64,000 bases of DNA from DATMXT01 sp963662765 (lineage in GTDB: Bacteria > Bacillota > Clostridia > Oscillospirales > Feifaniaceae). Below are positions 25,114 to 33,975 of this stretch, piece by piece (the first letter of the stretch is position 1; every line of letters begins with the position of its first letter). The notes beneath the pieces are model-generated. The model did no database searches and had not been told where the DNA came from. It was given only the letters and a program-made list of their open reading frames with translations. The stretch covers positions 62,001 through 126,000 of the forward strand of contig CAXXUP010000004.1 of NCBI GenBank assembly GCA_963662765.2. The letters run 5' to 3'. The translations under genes were made by a program, and so were the position numbers.

Positions 25114-25848
25114 ACATGAATATCAGACCAGCCTTCCGGTATCAATTCGGGGTCTTCCTCAAAGGGGGCCATCGTGATGTTCCTCATTTTGGCGGCAATT
25201 GTGACGGCCTTCATGTCCTTTGCCGTTGAGGCCGACGAGGGAGCGGTCATCATGGGATTTTCGGGCTACGGTTTTGCGACGACGGTTTTCATGTTCGTCA
25301 TGGGAATTGTCAATGTCCGCAGCGACCTGAGGCTCTCCCTACAATTCGGGGTATCACGGCGGACCTCCTTTGTCTGCGAAGTGCTGTCTGCCCTGTCGGT
25401 CTCGGCACTTCTGGCCGCGGCGGGCGAGATGTTAAACGGCATCGCCCAGGCGATTTCGGCCGACAAAACGAATATTTTCGTGGCTGATCTCTACCAGTTT
25501 ATCTATGTGGGTGTGGAGACTCCTCGGCTGACGGCGAGCCAGCACATCATGAGCATGCTCTTCAATACGGGGCTTGCCCTAAGCGTATGCGTGGTCGGCA
25601 TGTTCTTTTCGCTGATGTTCTGGCGATTGAACAAGTTTTGGACCATTGTTGCAGCGCTGTGCATACCGGTCGTGATCAACGGCGGGCCCATATTGCTGTA
25701 CAGGATGGGCTTCGACATGATAGGCTTCGGACGATGGCTTGCTGTCACCCCCCTCAATTTCTTGGCCTGTTTTGCGGGGACAGCCATCATCGTGGGGACG
25801 ATTGACTGGATGCTGCTGCGAAAGGCGAATATTCTGGCCGCCAAATGA
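25110..25848 (+). pseudogene. ABC transporter permease, frameshifted in a G5 run
   Basis: The permease frame opens at ATG 25110, overlapping the ATPase stop, and reads MNMNIRPAFRYQFGVFLK. It is then broken at GGGGG 25164-25168. Removing one G joins it to KGAIVMFLILAAIVTAFMSF and gives a 245-residue protein with about six membrane helices. As the sequence stands, only the part from 25174 could be made without a proper start site. Broken, the cassette would lack its membrane subunit. The same +1 G pattern occurs at two other loci, which favours a sequencing overcall. Confidence 0.72.
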
Positions 25849-25880
25849 CGCAAATCCATTAAGCTGCCCGATAAAACGTC

Positions 25881-25913
25881 AACCGCCGATATGCAACATA
25901 TCGGCGGTTTTTC
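25881..25913 (+). terminator. Terminator of the GntR-ABC operon
   Basis: CCGCCGATATG, loop CAA, CATATCGGCGG, then TTTTT. Confidence 0.9.
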
Positions 25914-26034
25914 ATTATACGAAATGTCTCGAGGTGTTTGCCGAACAGCCATATTTGTGGTAACATTCTAACAATTGTCATACAGATATCTGTTTACGCC
26001 CATACACATAAACCATTTGACGGAGGAAATATCG

Positions 26035-26655
26035 ATGAAGCTTTACGAGGCCATTGACAGGCGGCGTACGATCCGCGACTTCGAGGACAAAATAGTGCCA
26101 AAAGAGGTGCTGGAGCGCATTCTGGAGGCCGGTCTCAAGGCACCCAGCGGCAATCACCTCCGAGATATGCACTATGTCGTAGTGCGGGGAAAGGAGAAAA
26201 TCGCCGAGGTGGTTGCCATGGTCGACGAGGGGGCCGTCCGGCAGATGAAGGTTGTCGAGAGCACAGTCGATATGCAGCACCTAAGGAGAGACATGTACCT
26301 CGACGCAATCCCCAAGCAACGGCGTATGCTGATCGACCCCGGTACGCTGATACTGCCCTTCTATTTCCACAGCGGTGATTTCAACAAATCAAACGGAGTT
26401 ATGAGCTACAACAATTTCGCCTCGACCTGGTGCGGTATTGAGAACATGATGTTGGCTGCCACGGTCGAAGGACTGGCCTGTTCCATCCGAATTCCCATCG
26501 GCGGGGAGCCGGAGTATGTCGCAAAGTTGGTCGGGTCGCCGGAGGGATACGTGTTGTGCTGCTATCTTGGGATCGGCTATCCTGCGAAAGATGCAGTCAT
26601 AGTCAAGCAAATACCCGCCCGGCCAGCCGACAAGGTCCACTACGACAAGTGGTGA
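26035..26655 (+). CDS. Nitroreductase-family flavoprotein
   Basis: A 206-residue FMN-dependent oxidoreductase. Family marks are IDRRRTIRDFEDKIVPKEVLERILEAGLKAPSGNH near the N-terminus (split here as RRRTIRDF and APSGNH), a central WCGIENMMLAA helix and a C-terminal LGIGYPAKD. The ATG 26035 has GACGGAGG before it; a longer upstream frame has none. The substrate (quinones, nitro compounds or another flavin-linked reaction) is not determined. Confidence 0.9.
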   Translation: MKLYEAIDRRRTIRDFEDKIVPKEVLERILEAGLKAPSGNHLRDMHYVVVRGKEKIAEVVAMVDEGAVRQMKVVESTVDMQHLRRDMYLDAIPKQRRMLIDPGTLILPFYFHSGDFNKSNGVMSYNNFASTWCGIENMMLAATVEGLACSIRIPIGGEPEYVAKLVGSPEGYVLCCYLGIGYPAKDAVIVKQIPARPADKVHYDKW

Positions 26656-26693
26656 CCCGACGGCGGACAAGGCTTGACAGGGGACATCCGGAC

Positions 26694-26724
26694 AAAAAAA
26701 CCGCCCTTCCGGGCGGCTTTTTTG
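26694..26724. terminator. Bidirectional terminator between convergent genes
   Basis: A7, CCGCCC, loop TTCC, GGGCGG, CTTTTTT. Confidence 0.88.
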
Positions 26725-27765
26725 CTATTTAATGGCTTCTTCGGCAAATGTGTTGTTGACCACTTCGTTGAAGGGTACGCGCTGGGATAGCTCGCCGGCG
26801 GTCTCCATAACGTCTTTGAGATTGCCGAAAGCCTCCTCAGTCATAATCGGGGTGGTGTTCCAGGCGTCGATGTCCTTCTGGCGTTTTGTGACCATCGTGA
26901 GAAGTTCCAGATCGGTGTCGGGGAACTGCGGGGCGATGACGCGGGCGATTTCGGCAGCGTCGGTCTCCTCTACCCACTTTTGACCGCGGGCGACGGCCCT
27001 AGTGAAGGCCGCAATGAGTTCGGGATTCGCATCAATATAACTCTTGGTCGCAAAATAGGCGGTGTAGGGTACTTCGCCGGCTGCTTCACCGACTGAGGCG
27101 AGTACAAAGCCTTTTCCCTCCCGCTCCAGCATGGAGGCGGTGGGTTCAAAGAGGGTGACATAGTCGCCGGTGCCGCCGACAAAGGCACCGGCCATAGCGG
27201 CAAACGCAACACTGCTGTCGACCGTTAGGTCGGTTCCGGGCACAAGCCCCTTGCTCTTAAGCAGGTATTCGAGGGTCATGAGAGGCACGCCGCCTTTGCG
27301 GCCGCCCAAGATGTAGCTGCCCCGCAGCTTCTCCCAGGTGAACTGGGGATCGGCCGTGCGGCCGACGAGGAAGGACCCGTCGCGCTTCGTGAGCTGTGCA
27401 AAGACCTGACAGTAATCGCTTCTGCCTTCAAGGTAGACGTAGATGGAAGCCTCGGGGCCTGCAAGGCCGATTTGGGAGGCTCCGGTCAACACAGCAGTCA
27501 TGACCTTGTCGGCACCGGCACCGTTGATCAGTTCGAGTTCAATGCCCTCGTCGGCAAAATAGCCAAGCTCAATGGCCGCATACTGCGGGGCGTAGAACAC
27601 CGAGTGGGTCACTTCGTTGAGCTGGATTTTAACCAGTTCCACAGGGGCCGGCTGCGCAGGGGTTTCCGGGGGTGCGGGCTGCTCCGGGGTCTTGGAGCAG
27701 CCGAAAAGAGAGAAGAGCAGCACCATAGCCAACATGAGGGCAAGCAGCGGTTTGATAAGTCTCAT
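26725..27765 (-). CDS. NitT/TauT-type ABC transporter substrate-binding lipoprotein
   Basis: A 346-residue lipoprotein with lipobox FSLFGC and a Pro-rich linker of about 20 residues. The body is the NMT1/THI5-like fold (VTHSVFYAPQYAAIELGYFADEGIE in pieces, GLAGPEASIYVYLEG, GYVTLFEP-like DYVTLFEP). Such proteins bind nitrate, sulfonates, thiamine pyrimidines or similar small molecules. The ATG 27765 overlaps the permease stop (ATGA). No enzyme gene in the operon reveals the ligand. Confidence 0.88.
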   Translation of the reverse strand: MRLIKPLLALMLAMVLLFSLFGCSKTPEQPAPPETPAQPAPVELVKIQLNEVTHSVFYAPQYAAIELGYFADEGIELELINGAGADKVMTAVLTGASQIGLAGPEASIYVYLEGRSDYCQVFAQLTKRDGSFLVGRTADPQFTWEKLRGSYILGGRKGGVPLMTLEYLLKSKGLVPGTDLTVDSSVAFAAMAGAFVGGTGDYVTLFEPTASMLEREGKGFVLASVGEAAGEVPYTAYFATKSYIDANPELIAAFTRAVARGQKWVEETDAAEIARVIAPQFPDTDLELLTMVTKRQKDIDAWNTTPIMTEEAFGNLKDVMETAGELSQRVPFNEVVNNTFAEEAIK

Positions 27766-28553
27766 TGATAACCTCCGATCAGAACTTTCTCGAGGAGAGA
27801 GACGAGCAGGTACATCAGCCCGGCCAGAATCCCCAGGATGATGACACCTGACATGACGAGGTCGAGCTGGAACACCTGACCGCCGTATACGATGAGGTAT
27901 CCGATGCCGGCTCTCGACACGAGGTATTCGCCCACGATGACGCCGACCCATGAGAGCCCGACGTTCACCTTCAGGGCATTGACAATGGTCGGCAGATTCG
28001 AGGGCAGGACCACCTTGGTCAGCACCTGCCAGCGTTTTCCGCCGAAGGACTCGACGAGCCGCACCTTATCGGGGTCTGTGGATCGCATACCGTGATGCAC
28101 CTCAAGAATCGTCACAACGATGCTGATGGCAAGGCCCATTGTGATAATGGAGGCGACGCCGGGGCCGAGCCATACAATAAAGATCGGCCCGAGGGCAATT
28201 TTCGGCAGCGAGTTGAGCACGACAAGGTATGGCTCGAGAACACGAGACAGCCCGTCGGACCACCACAGCGCAATGGCGATTGCTGTGCCCAGCACGGTGC
28301 CAAGCAGGAAGCCGGCGGCTGTTTCCATACATGTTATGCCGATGTGATAGAAAAGTTGCCTATCAGCAATCATTCTCCCAATACAGGCGATGATCCGAGA
28401 GGGGCTGCTCATGATAAAAGGGTCGATCCATCCGAGTCTTGCGGCAATTTCCCACAGGCCGAAAATTGAGATTAAAATAAGGCCGCGGGCCGCCCGTATG
28501 GCCGCCGTGCGGCGCCGGGCGGCCCGCAGCCAAGCAGTGCGCTCAGGCGACAT
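27762..28553 (-). CDS. NitT/TauT-type ABC transporter permease
   Basis: A 263-residue BPD-type permease with about six helices. The EAA loop lies around RLVESFGGKRWQVLTKVVLPSNLP (positions near residue 180), contacting the ATPase. The ATG at 28553 overlaps the ATPase stop by 11 nt. The first 25 residues are very Arg/Ala-rich before helix 1, fitting the positive-inside rule. Confidence 0.92.
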   Translation of the reverse strand: MSPERTAWLRAARRRTAAIRAARGLILISIFGLWEIAARLGWIDPFIMSSPSRIIACIGRMIADRQLFYHIGITCMETAAGFLLGTVLGTAIAIALWWSDGLSRVLEPYLVVLNSLPKIALGPIFIVWLGPGVASIITMGLAISIVVTILEVHHGMRSTDPDKVRLVESFGGKRWQVLTKVVLPSNLPTIVNALKVNVGLSWVGVIVGEYLVSRAGIGYLIVYGGQVFQLDLVMSGVIILGILAGLMYLLVSLLEKVLIGGYQ

Positions 28554-29298
28554 TGTCCCCCAGCTCCTTCCATATCGTGTTGAAATATGTCCGAAACGCG
28601 GGGTCATTTCTCCGCTCCCGGGGGCTTTCGTTTGGCATATCGACTGAATGAATGGCCCGAACCTGGCCGGGGCGGGGGGTCAGCACGATGACGCGGTCGG
28701 AGAGTGAGACGGCCTCGCTGATGTCGTGGGTGACGAGCAGCGTCGTGACCCCTTCGCGGCGGATGATGCCGGAGATATCCTCGGTGACGGCAAGCCTAGT
28801 CTGGTAGTCGAGGGCCGAGAAGGCCTCGTCTAAAAGCAGCACCGACGGCGAGGTGGCTAGGGTGCGAATGAGCGCTGCACGCTGCCGCATACCGCCCGAG
28901 AGCTGGCGTGGGTAACTGTCCTTGAACTCCCACAGCCCGTAGGTTTGCAGCAGCCTGCGGGCCAGGCCCTCGGTCTCGGGAGTCAGGGAGCCGCGGACTT
29001 CAAGCCCCAGCAGCGCGTTGCGCCAGATGGTGCGCCACTCGAACAGATGATCGCGCTGCAGCATGTATCCGATCGAGCCGCGGCCGCCGGCCACCGTGAT
29101 TTGGCCGGAATAAGGGCCGACAAGGCCTGCAATGGCCGATAAAAGCGTGGATTTGCCGCATCCCGACGGACCCACGATAGATACAAATTCGCCGGGAGCT
29201 ATCGAGAAGCTCACATCGGCAAGCGCCTCGACCTCCCCGGCCGGTGTCTGATATTTCAGCGATAACGCCGTTACTTCCACTACGCCTGCTCCAGCCAT
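28543..29298 (-). CDS. NitT/TauT-type ABC transporter ATP-binding protein
   Basis: A 251-residue ATPase with Walker A GPSGCGKST, signature LSGGMRQRAALIR, Walker B VLLLDEAFSALD and switch His in VTHDISEAV. It is the first gene of a three-gene operon (ATPase, permease, binding protein), each overlapping the next. Order and families are those of SsuABC/ThiXYZ-type importers. Confidence 0.93.
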   Translation of the reverse strand: MAGAGVVEVTALSLKYQTPAGEVEALADVSFSIAPGEFVSIVGPSGCGKSTLLSAIAGLVGPYSGQITVAGGRGSIGYMLQRDHLFEWRTIWRNALLGLEVRGSLTPETEGLARRLLQTYGLWEFKDSYPRQLSGGMRQRAALIRTLATSPSVLLLDEAFSALDYQTRLAVTEDISGIIRREGVTTLLVTHDISEAVSLSDRVIVLTPRPGQVRAIHSVDMPNESPRERRNDPAFRTYFNTIWKELGDNVA

Positions 29299-29585
29299 GA
29301 TGTCTTAGAAGCAGCTCCTTTCATCGTTGTTTGGCATGACCGCTTGCAAGCTCGTTCACTGCGGTACAGCCGTTTTTCTTGCCTCTTCCCGTCAGCAATA
29401 AGCCTGCCAGAACATTCCGTGTTGGCGAGGCCTGCTTCCTTAACAGCAAAAAAAACACGCTGTCCGTTTGCGCCCGGACGATGCAAGAAGTCTATTTTTC
29501 GACTTCATTTCATCTTATGCCGGCTCTTTTCTTTTGTCACTTGTTGTGATATACTAAATCGAAGTAATGAGAAGGGAAGGGTCGC
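29299..29585 (-). other. Divergent intergenic region without a recognised element
   Basis: The 287-bp region separates the importer operon from the plus-strand gene at 29586. GAAGTC/GACTTC forms a short hairpin near 29493-29512, and AAAGGAG precedes the ATPase gene. I looked for TPP, guanidine and other riboswitch cores and saw none. A TATACT near 29553 may be the -10 of the plus-strand gene, without a clear -35. Confidence 0.35.
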
Positions 29586-31250
29586 ATGAAAAAACGTATA
29601 TTTGCGCTGCTTGCCGCAGCCATCCTGACCTTCGGCCTCGGCCTCACCGGCTATGCGGCAAACGGCGTTGGTGTCCAGTTCGTCAAAAGCTACATGCGGG
29701 GTGGCCAGCTCTGTATGCAGTTTTCCATTTCCTGTCTGTATTCAGGCACCTACCAGGCCGAACTGATCGATGAGGGGGGCAACCCTGTCGCCGCGTGGGC
29801 TGGGCAGCCGGTGGAGACAAAGCAGGGTGAGGCCGATGTGACGGGGACTTTTATCTGGAATCCCGCCCCCGCACCGGAGGGCCGCTACACCATGATTGTC
29901 ACAACCAAAAATATATATGGGCAGACATCGGCTATCGCCGTACCGATCGTACGTGGTGTGCAGGCAACCACCGGGACGCCGGCGATCTACGACTATCTCG
30001 GTGGGATCGCCTCCGCTCCCAAAAATACGCAGCCGAACCCCGTGTATACCTCGGGGGTCTATCTGCTGGAGGGCAGCACCAAAGATGGCAGCGGACTTTT
30101 GACGGTGGCGGCAGCGCATACGGGCGATTATGTCTTTGAACTGCGCAGCATTACCGCTGATGGGGAAGTCCGTATGACGGGCCGTATTTACGGTGGCCGG
30201 TTTGAGGCGGATGGCCAGTCGGCCGACTTTGCCGTGACTGAAGAGGGTATTGCGATAACGGATTCCGGCCGGTTCGACGGACTCTACAAGCCGGTCACTG
30301 TTTCGGTCGACGTCGGGAGAGAGGCCGCCGCGCAGTTTGCCGGGGCGATACTCGGTACCAAAGCGAGCCAGGGCGGTGAGATGGTGGACGGGTGGTTTTG
30401 GCCGGTGACGGCGGGAGACCGCAGTCTCTTTGTTGCCCGCGACCTGTCGGCCATCTATGAAAACAGCACCCGGGTATGGGGCTCCCCCGATTCAATGCTG
30501 TCCGGAGACAAGCTGATCTCCGATTTCGGCGACAGCGCCGACGTTTATGTAGAGTCGGAGGATGGAAAAAACAGCCAACCGGCCGAGGAGGCCTACTATA
30601 CGCCGCTTGTCAAGGTTTACCCCGAGCGGCAGGCTGTGCTGTCAGGCGATACGGTGAAAATCATCGTCGAAGTGCCGGGCAGCCTGCCTTATGAGCTTAC
30701 GGCGGTCCCCAGCGACCGGGGTCTTGTGACCTATCAGGACGGCAGTCTTACAACGTCTGCGCCGGGCGCCTTTACAATTAAGGGAAACGTCACGGTGGAC
30801 GGGACGACCAAAGAGTACAGCTTCGACCTTATGGTTCTTGAGCCGCACATCGCCTTCACCGCAGTCCCCTCTACCCTTGCAAAGAAGTTCTCGTATCAGC
30901 TGTCGGCCGTGGTGGTCGGCGGCAGTGGAGAAATCAGCTATTCGCTGTCGGACGACGGCATCGCCCATCTTGTGGATGGCTGGATCGAAGGCACGACGGA
31001 TGGGGTGGTCACCCTGACGGCGACGGCGGGGGATATGACTGCGACGGCCGATGTGGCGGTCGGCACGACCAAGCTCTACACCGACGAGGCGGAAGAGACA
31101 CCGCAGGAGGAGACGGGGTTCCACTTTTCGTGGCCGGCCTTCTTCGTAGGCTCCGGCATTGCGCTGACGACGGTTCTGGTCTATTTCCTGCGCAAGCACA
31201 ACCGCGATATGGGCATCAACCCGGATGATGACTACAAGAAAAAATATTAG
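29586..31250 (+). CDS. Large secreted, membrane-anchored protein of unknown function
   Basis: A 554-residue protein with a signal peptide (1-24, ending near GYAA), about 450 residues of beta-rich extracellular sequence, and one C-terminal membrane helix (FFVGSGIALTTVLVYFL) followed by a basic tail. The stretch near residues 340-470 repeats immunoglobulin-like patterns (VLSGDTVKIIVEVPG, FTIKGNVTVDG, YQLSAVVVGGSGEISYSL), similar to bacterial Ig-like domains. No catalytic motif is seen. It is followed after 10 nt by a small membrane protein and then proC, so it may be part of a surface-protein unit. Function unknown. Confidence 0.7.
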   Translation: MKKRIFALLAAAILTFGLGLTGYAANGVGVQFVKSYMRGGQLCMQFSISCLYSGTYQAELIDEGGNPVAAWAGQPVETKQGEADVTGTFIWNPAPAPEGRYTMIVTTKNIYGQTSAIAVPIVRGVQATTGTPAIYDYLGGIASAPKNTQPNPVYTSGVYLLEGSTKDGSGLLTVAAAHTGDYVFELRSITADGEVRMTGRIYGGRFEADGQSADFAVTEEGIAITDSGRFDGLYKPVTVSVDVGREAAAQFAGAILGTKASQGGEMVDGWFWPVTAGDRSLFVARDLSAIYENSTRVWGSPDSMLSGDKLISDFGDSADVYVESEDGKNSQPAEEAYYTPLVKVYPERQAVLSGDTVKIIVEVPGSLPYELTAVPSDRGLVTYQDGSLTTSAPGAFTIKGNVTVDGTTKEYSFDLMVLEPHIAFTAVPSTLAKKFSYQLSAVVVGGSGEISYSLSDDGIAHLVDGWIEGTTDGVVTLTATAGDMTATADVAVGTTKLYTDEAEETPQEETGFHFSWPAFFVGSGIALTTVLVYFLRKHNRDMGINPDDDYKKKY

Positions 31251-31260
31251 GAGGAGACCT

Positions 31261-31506
31261 ATGTTGAAAACAAAACATAAGCGCCTGCTCGCCCTAATCC
31301 TCGCCGCCCTGATGATGTGCCTGGCGGTGCTGCCCGCGTTTGCGGAAGGCGAAAAAGGGGAAGACGAAAACAAGGGCGATGAGCCCTGGCGCGGCTTTTT
31401 GAGAATTCTCGGGGCTATCGCCTCCTACGCCTTTGTGATCGGGATCATCGCCATCGGAGCCATATTCTTCATTGCGAGAGTCAAGACGGGAAGAAGGGGA
31501 TACTAA
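31261..31506 (+). CDS. Small secreted membrane protein of unknown function
   Basis: An 81-residue protein. The ATG follows AGGAGGAG. A signal peptide (1-28, ending PAFAEG) precedes an acidic linker and one membrane helix (IASYAFVIGIIAIGAIFFIA) with a basic tail, the same overall plan as the larger protein just upstream. The two are separated by 10 nt and may form a complex. The stop overlaps the proC start by 1 nt. Confidence 0.65.
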   Translation: MLKTKHKRLLALILAALMMCLAVLPAFAEGEKGEDENKGDEPWRGFLRILGAIASYAFVIGIIAIGAIFFIARVKTGRRGY

Positions 31507-32294
31507 TGGTTAAATTCGGTTTTATCGGCGCCGGAAACATGGCGGGGGCCATCGCGAAGGGCGCCGCGAAAACGGGATATTTCGAAGAGGGCGGCGCCAT
31601 GGCCTTCGACATCAACCGTGCTGCGACGGCGGCACTTGAAAAGGAATACGGCATTATCGCTGCAGGGAGCACGGCTGAAGTCGTCAGCGCCTGTGACATT
31701 GTCTTGCTCGGAGTCAAGCCGAACGTCATTAAGCCTGTCATCGACGAGCTCGGAGATCTTCTGGTCGGCAAAGCAGTCGTCTGCATCGCCTTAGGATGGC
31801 GCAAAAAACAACTCGACGAGGCGATGCCAAAGGGCGTGCGGGTGCAGAGCGTCATGCCCAACACCCCCTGCCTTGTCGGTGCCGGAATGACGCTGTTCGA
31901 GGCCGAGACGTCGCTTACGCCTTCGGAGCTTGACTTTGTCAAGGGGATGTTCGAGCGCATCGGCAAGGTCGAGACCCTCGACGCCAAGGTCATGGGACCG
32001 GCCGGCACTTTAACCGGATGCGGCCCGGCCTTCGCCTACATGTTCATAGAGGCGCTCGCGGACGGCGCCGTCTACCACGGCGTGCCGCGGGAGACGGCCT
32101 ATAGGCTTGCCGCCCAGATGCTCATGGGATCGGCCAAAATGGTAATGGAAAGCGGCATGCACCCGGGTGCCCTCAAGGACAGCGTGTGCTCGCCGGGCGG
32201 CAGCACGATCCGTGGCGTGGACGCCCTTGAAAAGGGTGCTTTCCGCGCAACTGTCATGAATGCAATTCACGGGCCCGAAAGCTACGGAAAATAG
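31506..32294 (+). CDS. proC: Pyrroline-5-carboxylate reductase
   Basis: A 262-residue NADPH-dependent enzyme making proline from pyrroline-5-carboxylate. FGFIGAGNMAGAIAKG is the Rossmann nucleotide site, SVMPNTPCLVGAGMT and the C-terminal LKDSVCSPGGSTIRGVDAL are family signatures. Note that ALGWRKKQLDE replaces the commoner AGV motif. Its start overlaps the small membrane protein stop, and no other proline gene is near. Confidence 0.93.
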   Translation: MVKFGFIGAGNMAGAIAKGAAKTGYFEEGGAMAFDINRAATAALEKEYGIIAAGSTAEVVSACDIVLLGVKPNVIKPVIDELGDLLVGKAVVCIALGWRKKQLDEAMPKGVRVQSVMPNTPCLVGAGMTLFEAETSLTPSELDFVKGMFERIGKVETLDAKVMGPAGTLTGCGPAFAYMFIEALADGAVYHGVPRETAYRLAAQMLMGSAKMVMESGMHPGALKDSVCSPGGSTIRGVDALEKGAFRATVMNAIHGPESYGK

Positions 32295-32341
32295 CAATCG
32301 GGTGAGTGAGCAGAGAATAATTATTTTAGGAGGTAGCGTAA

Positions 32342-33532
32342 ATGTTTGATACCAGCAAAATTATTTCATCGGTCGAGACGATGAAGGGTGAAATCATTGC
32401 AACCCGCAGATACCTGCATGAGCATCCCGAGATTTCAGGCCAGGAGGTTGAAACCTCTAAGTTTGCCCAGGGAAAAATGAAGGAACTCGGCCTGACTCCG
32501 GTCATGTGTGGGAACGTCGCATTTTACTGCATCATCGACTCCGGAAAGCCGGGCAAGACCCTTGCCCTGCGCGCCGACATGGATGCACTCGCAATGCCCG
32601 AATCCGAGACCAACCTCAAGCAAAAGAAGGTTGCCCTTTCGAAGAATCCTGCCGCCTGCCACGCCTGCGGCCATGACGGACATGTCTCCATGTTGATCGC
32701 CGCCGCCACCTATATCGCGCAGCACAAGAGTGAACTGACCGGCCGTGTCATGGTCACCTTCGAGTCCGGCGAAGAGTCCCAGCCCTCGAGCTGGCCCTTC
32801 ATCGTCGAGGCCCTCAAGAAGGAAAAGGCCGACGCCATCTGGGGCATCCATCTCTATGCCATGATGAAGGCCGGCACCATCTCGGTCGACGCAGGTCCCC
32901 GCATGTCCGGCGCAGGCGCTTTCATCTTCACGGTCCACGGCCGCGGCGGCCACGGCTCGCGTCCCGACCAGTCCATCAACCCGGTGCTGGCCGCCAGCGA
33001 GATCGTCAGCAAGCTGCAGACCGTAATCCCGCTCAACGTCGCCCCTGATCAGGCCGGCGTCGTGACGGTCGCTGCCATGAAGGGCGGCGAGGCCTGGAAC
33101 ATCATCCCCGACACCTGCACCGTATCGGGCGGCATCCGGTACTTCTCGCTTGAGAACTACACCAAGATCACCGACAACATGAAGAACATCATCGAGTGTT
33201 TAGCTTCGGCCAACCACTGCACCGCCACCTACGAGCAGTGGCCGGGCAAGGCTTTCCCCGTCATCAACAACGAGGAACTGGCCGCCATCGCCGCCTCCGC
33301 CTGCGACAAGGTTGTCCCGGGCACGCGTGCCAAGGAGCCGGCCTGGATGGCCTCCGAGTCCTTCGGTGCCTACTCCGACCTCATCCCCGGCCTCTTCGCT
33401 TTTGTCGGCATCGCAGACGAAGCGCTTGGCTCCGGAGCCCCGCACCACAATGTCAAGTTTGACCTCAACGAGGACGCCCTGTTGCTTGGCGCCAAGGCGA
33501 CGCTGCAGTTTGTCTCCGACTACCTCGCCTGA
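32342..33532 (+). CDS. M20-family amidohydrolase
   Basis: A 396-residue zinc-dependent amidohydrolase. RRYLHEHPEISGQE-type start (RRYLHEHPEISGQE reads TRRYLHEHPEISG here), HACGHDGHVSML with the metal ligands, ESGEESQPSS carrying the catalytic Glu, WGIHLYA, and the C-terminal APHHNVKFDLNEDAL holding the last His. The dimerisation domain lies near residues 190-300. Family members remove acyl groups from amino acids (hippurate, N-acetyl or IAA conjugates). The substrate is unknown. GGAGG before ATG 32342 is clear. Confidence 0.92.
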   Translation: MFDTSKIISSVETMKGEIIATRRYLHEHPEISGQEVETSKFAQGKMKELGLTPVMCGNVAFYCIIDSGKPGKTLALRADMDALAMPESETNLKQKKVALSKNPAACHACGHDGHVSMLIAAATYIAQHKSELTGRVMVTFESGEESQPSSWPFIVEALKKEKADAIWGIHLYAMMKAGTISVDAGPRMSGAGAFIFTVHGRGGHGSRPDQSINPVLAASEIVSKLQTVIPLNVAPDQAGVVTVAAMKGGEAWNIIPDTCTVSGGIRYFSLENYTKITDNMKNIIECLASANHCTATYEQWPGKAFPVINNEELAAIAASACDKVVPGTRAKEPAWMASESFGAYSDLIPGLFAFVGIADEALGSGAPHHNVKFDLNEDALLLGAKATLQFVSDYLA

Positions 33533-33547
33533 TTTTTTTCAAGAGTA

Positions 33548-33583
33548 TAAAAAAGGCGCGGCAGACTGCCGCGCCTTTTTTTC
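33548..33583. terminator. Bidirectional terminator
   Basis: A6, GGCGCGGCA, loop GAC, TGCCGCGCC, T7, between convergent genes. Confidence 0.9.
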
Positions 33584-33585
33584 TC

Positions 33586-33930
33586 TTAACCCGGATACAG
33601 GTAATTTTGCATGATATGCCGAACGCGGTCCAGAAAAGCCTCTTCACCAAATGTGTTGATTTTGAAGAGCACGGCCTGACTGCCGCCCGAGGCGATTGCC
33701 GAAAGAAAGAGCACATCGCCGCGGCCTACCAGCGTGATGTTCAGGCTGACTCTGTTGCCGCCGATCATGCTGTACCGCTCGAAGACCCGCACGGCACACC
33801 GCACGTCGCCGGCGGTGTAGTCGCTGGCGCCCTCGAGGGTGGCCGAAAGGCTGCCCTGTATTACGCCCTCTTCGAGCATTCCCAAAATCTCATCAAAGCT
33901 CCCCGAAAGTTGCTGTTCGTATATTGCCAT
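33586..33930 (-). CDS. DUF6054-family protein
   Basis: A 114-residue soluble protein. The pattern YEQQLSGSFDEILGMLEEGV, VIQGSLSATLEGAS, CAVRVFERYSMIGGNRVSLN and the final HIMQNYLYPG matches what I know of DUF6054, a small uncharacterised Clostridia family. The ATG follows GGGAGGATACG. It lies 45 bp downstream of the ATC-hydrolase-like gene on the same strand and may share its transcript. Function unknown. Confidence 0.65.
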   Translation of the reverse strand: MAIYEQQLSGSFDEILGMLEEGVIQGSLSATLEGASDYTAGDVRCAVRVFERYSMIGGNRVSLNITLVGRGDVLFLSAIASGGSQAVLFKINTFGEEAFLDRVRHIMQNYLYPG

Positions 33931-33975
33931 CGTATCCTCCCGCGGTAAACGGAGTTCGCCGCGCTGAAAGGTTCT

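Noticed and set aside
29299..29585. Possible riboswitch upstream of the NitT/TauT-type importer
   Set aside because: None of the conserved cores of TPP, guanidine, cobalamin or SAM riboswitches is visible; only a short hairpin is present.
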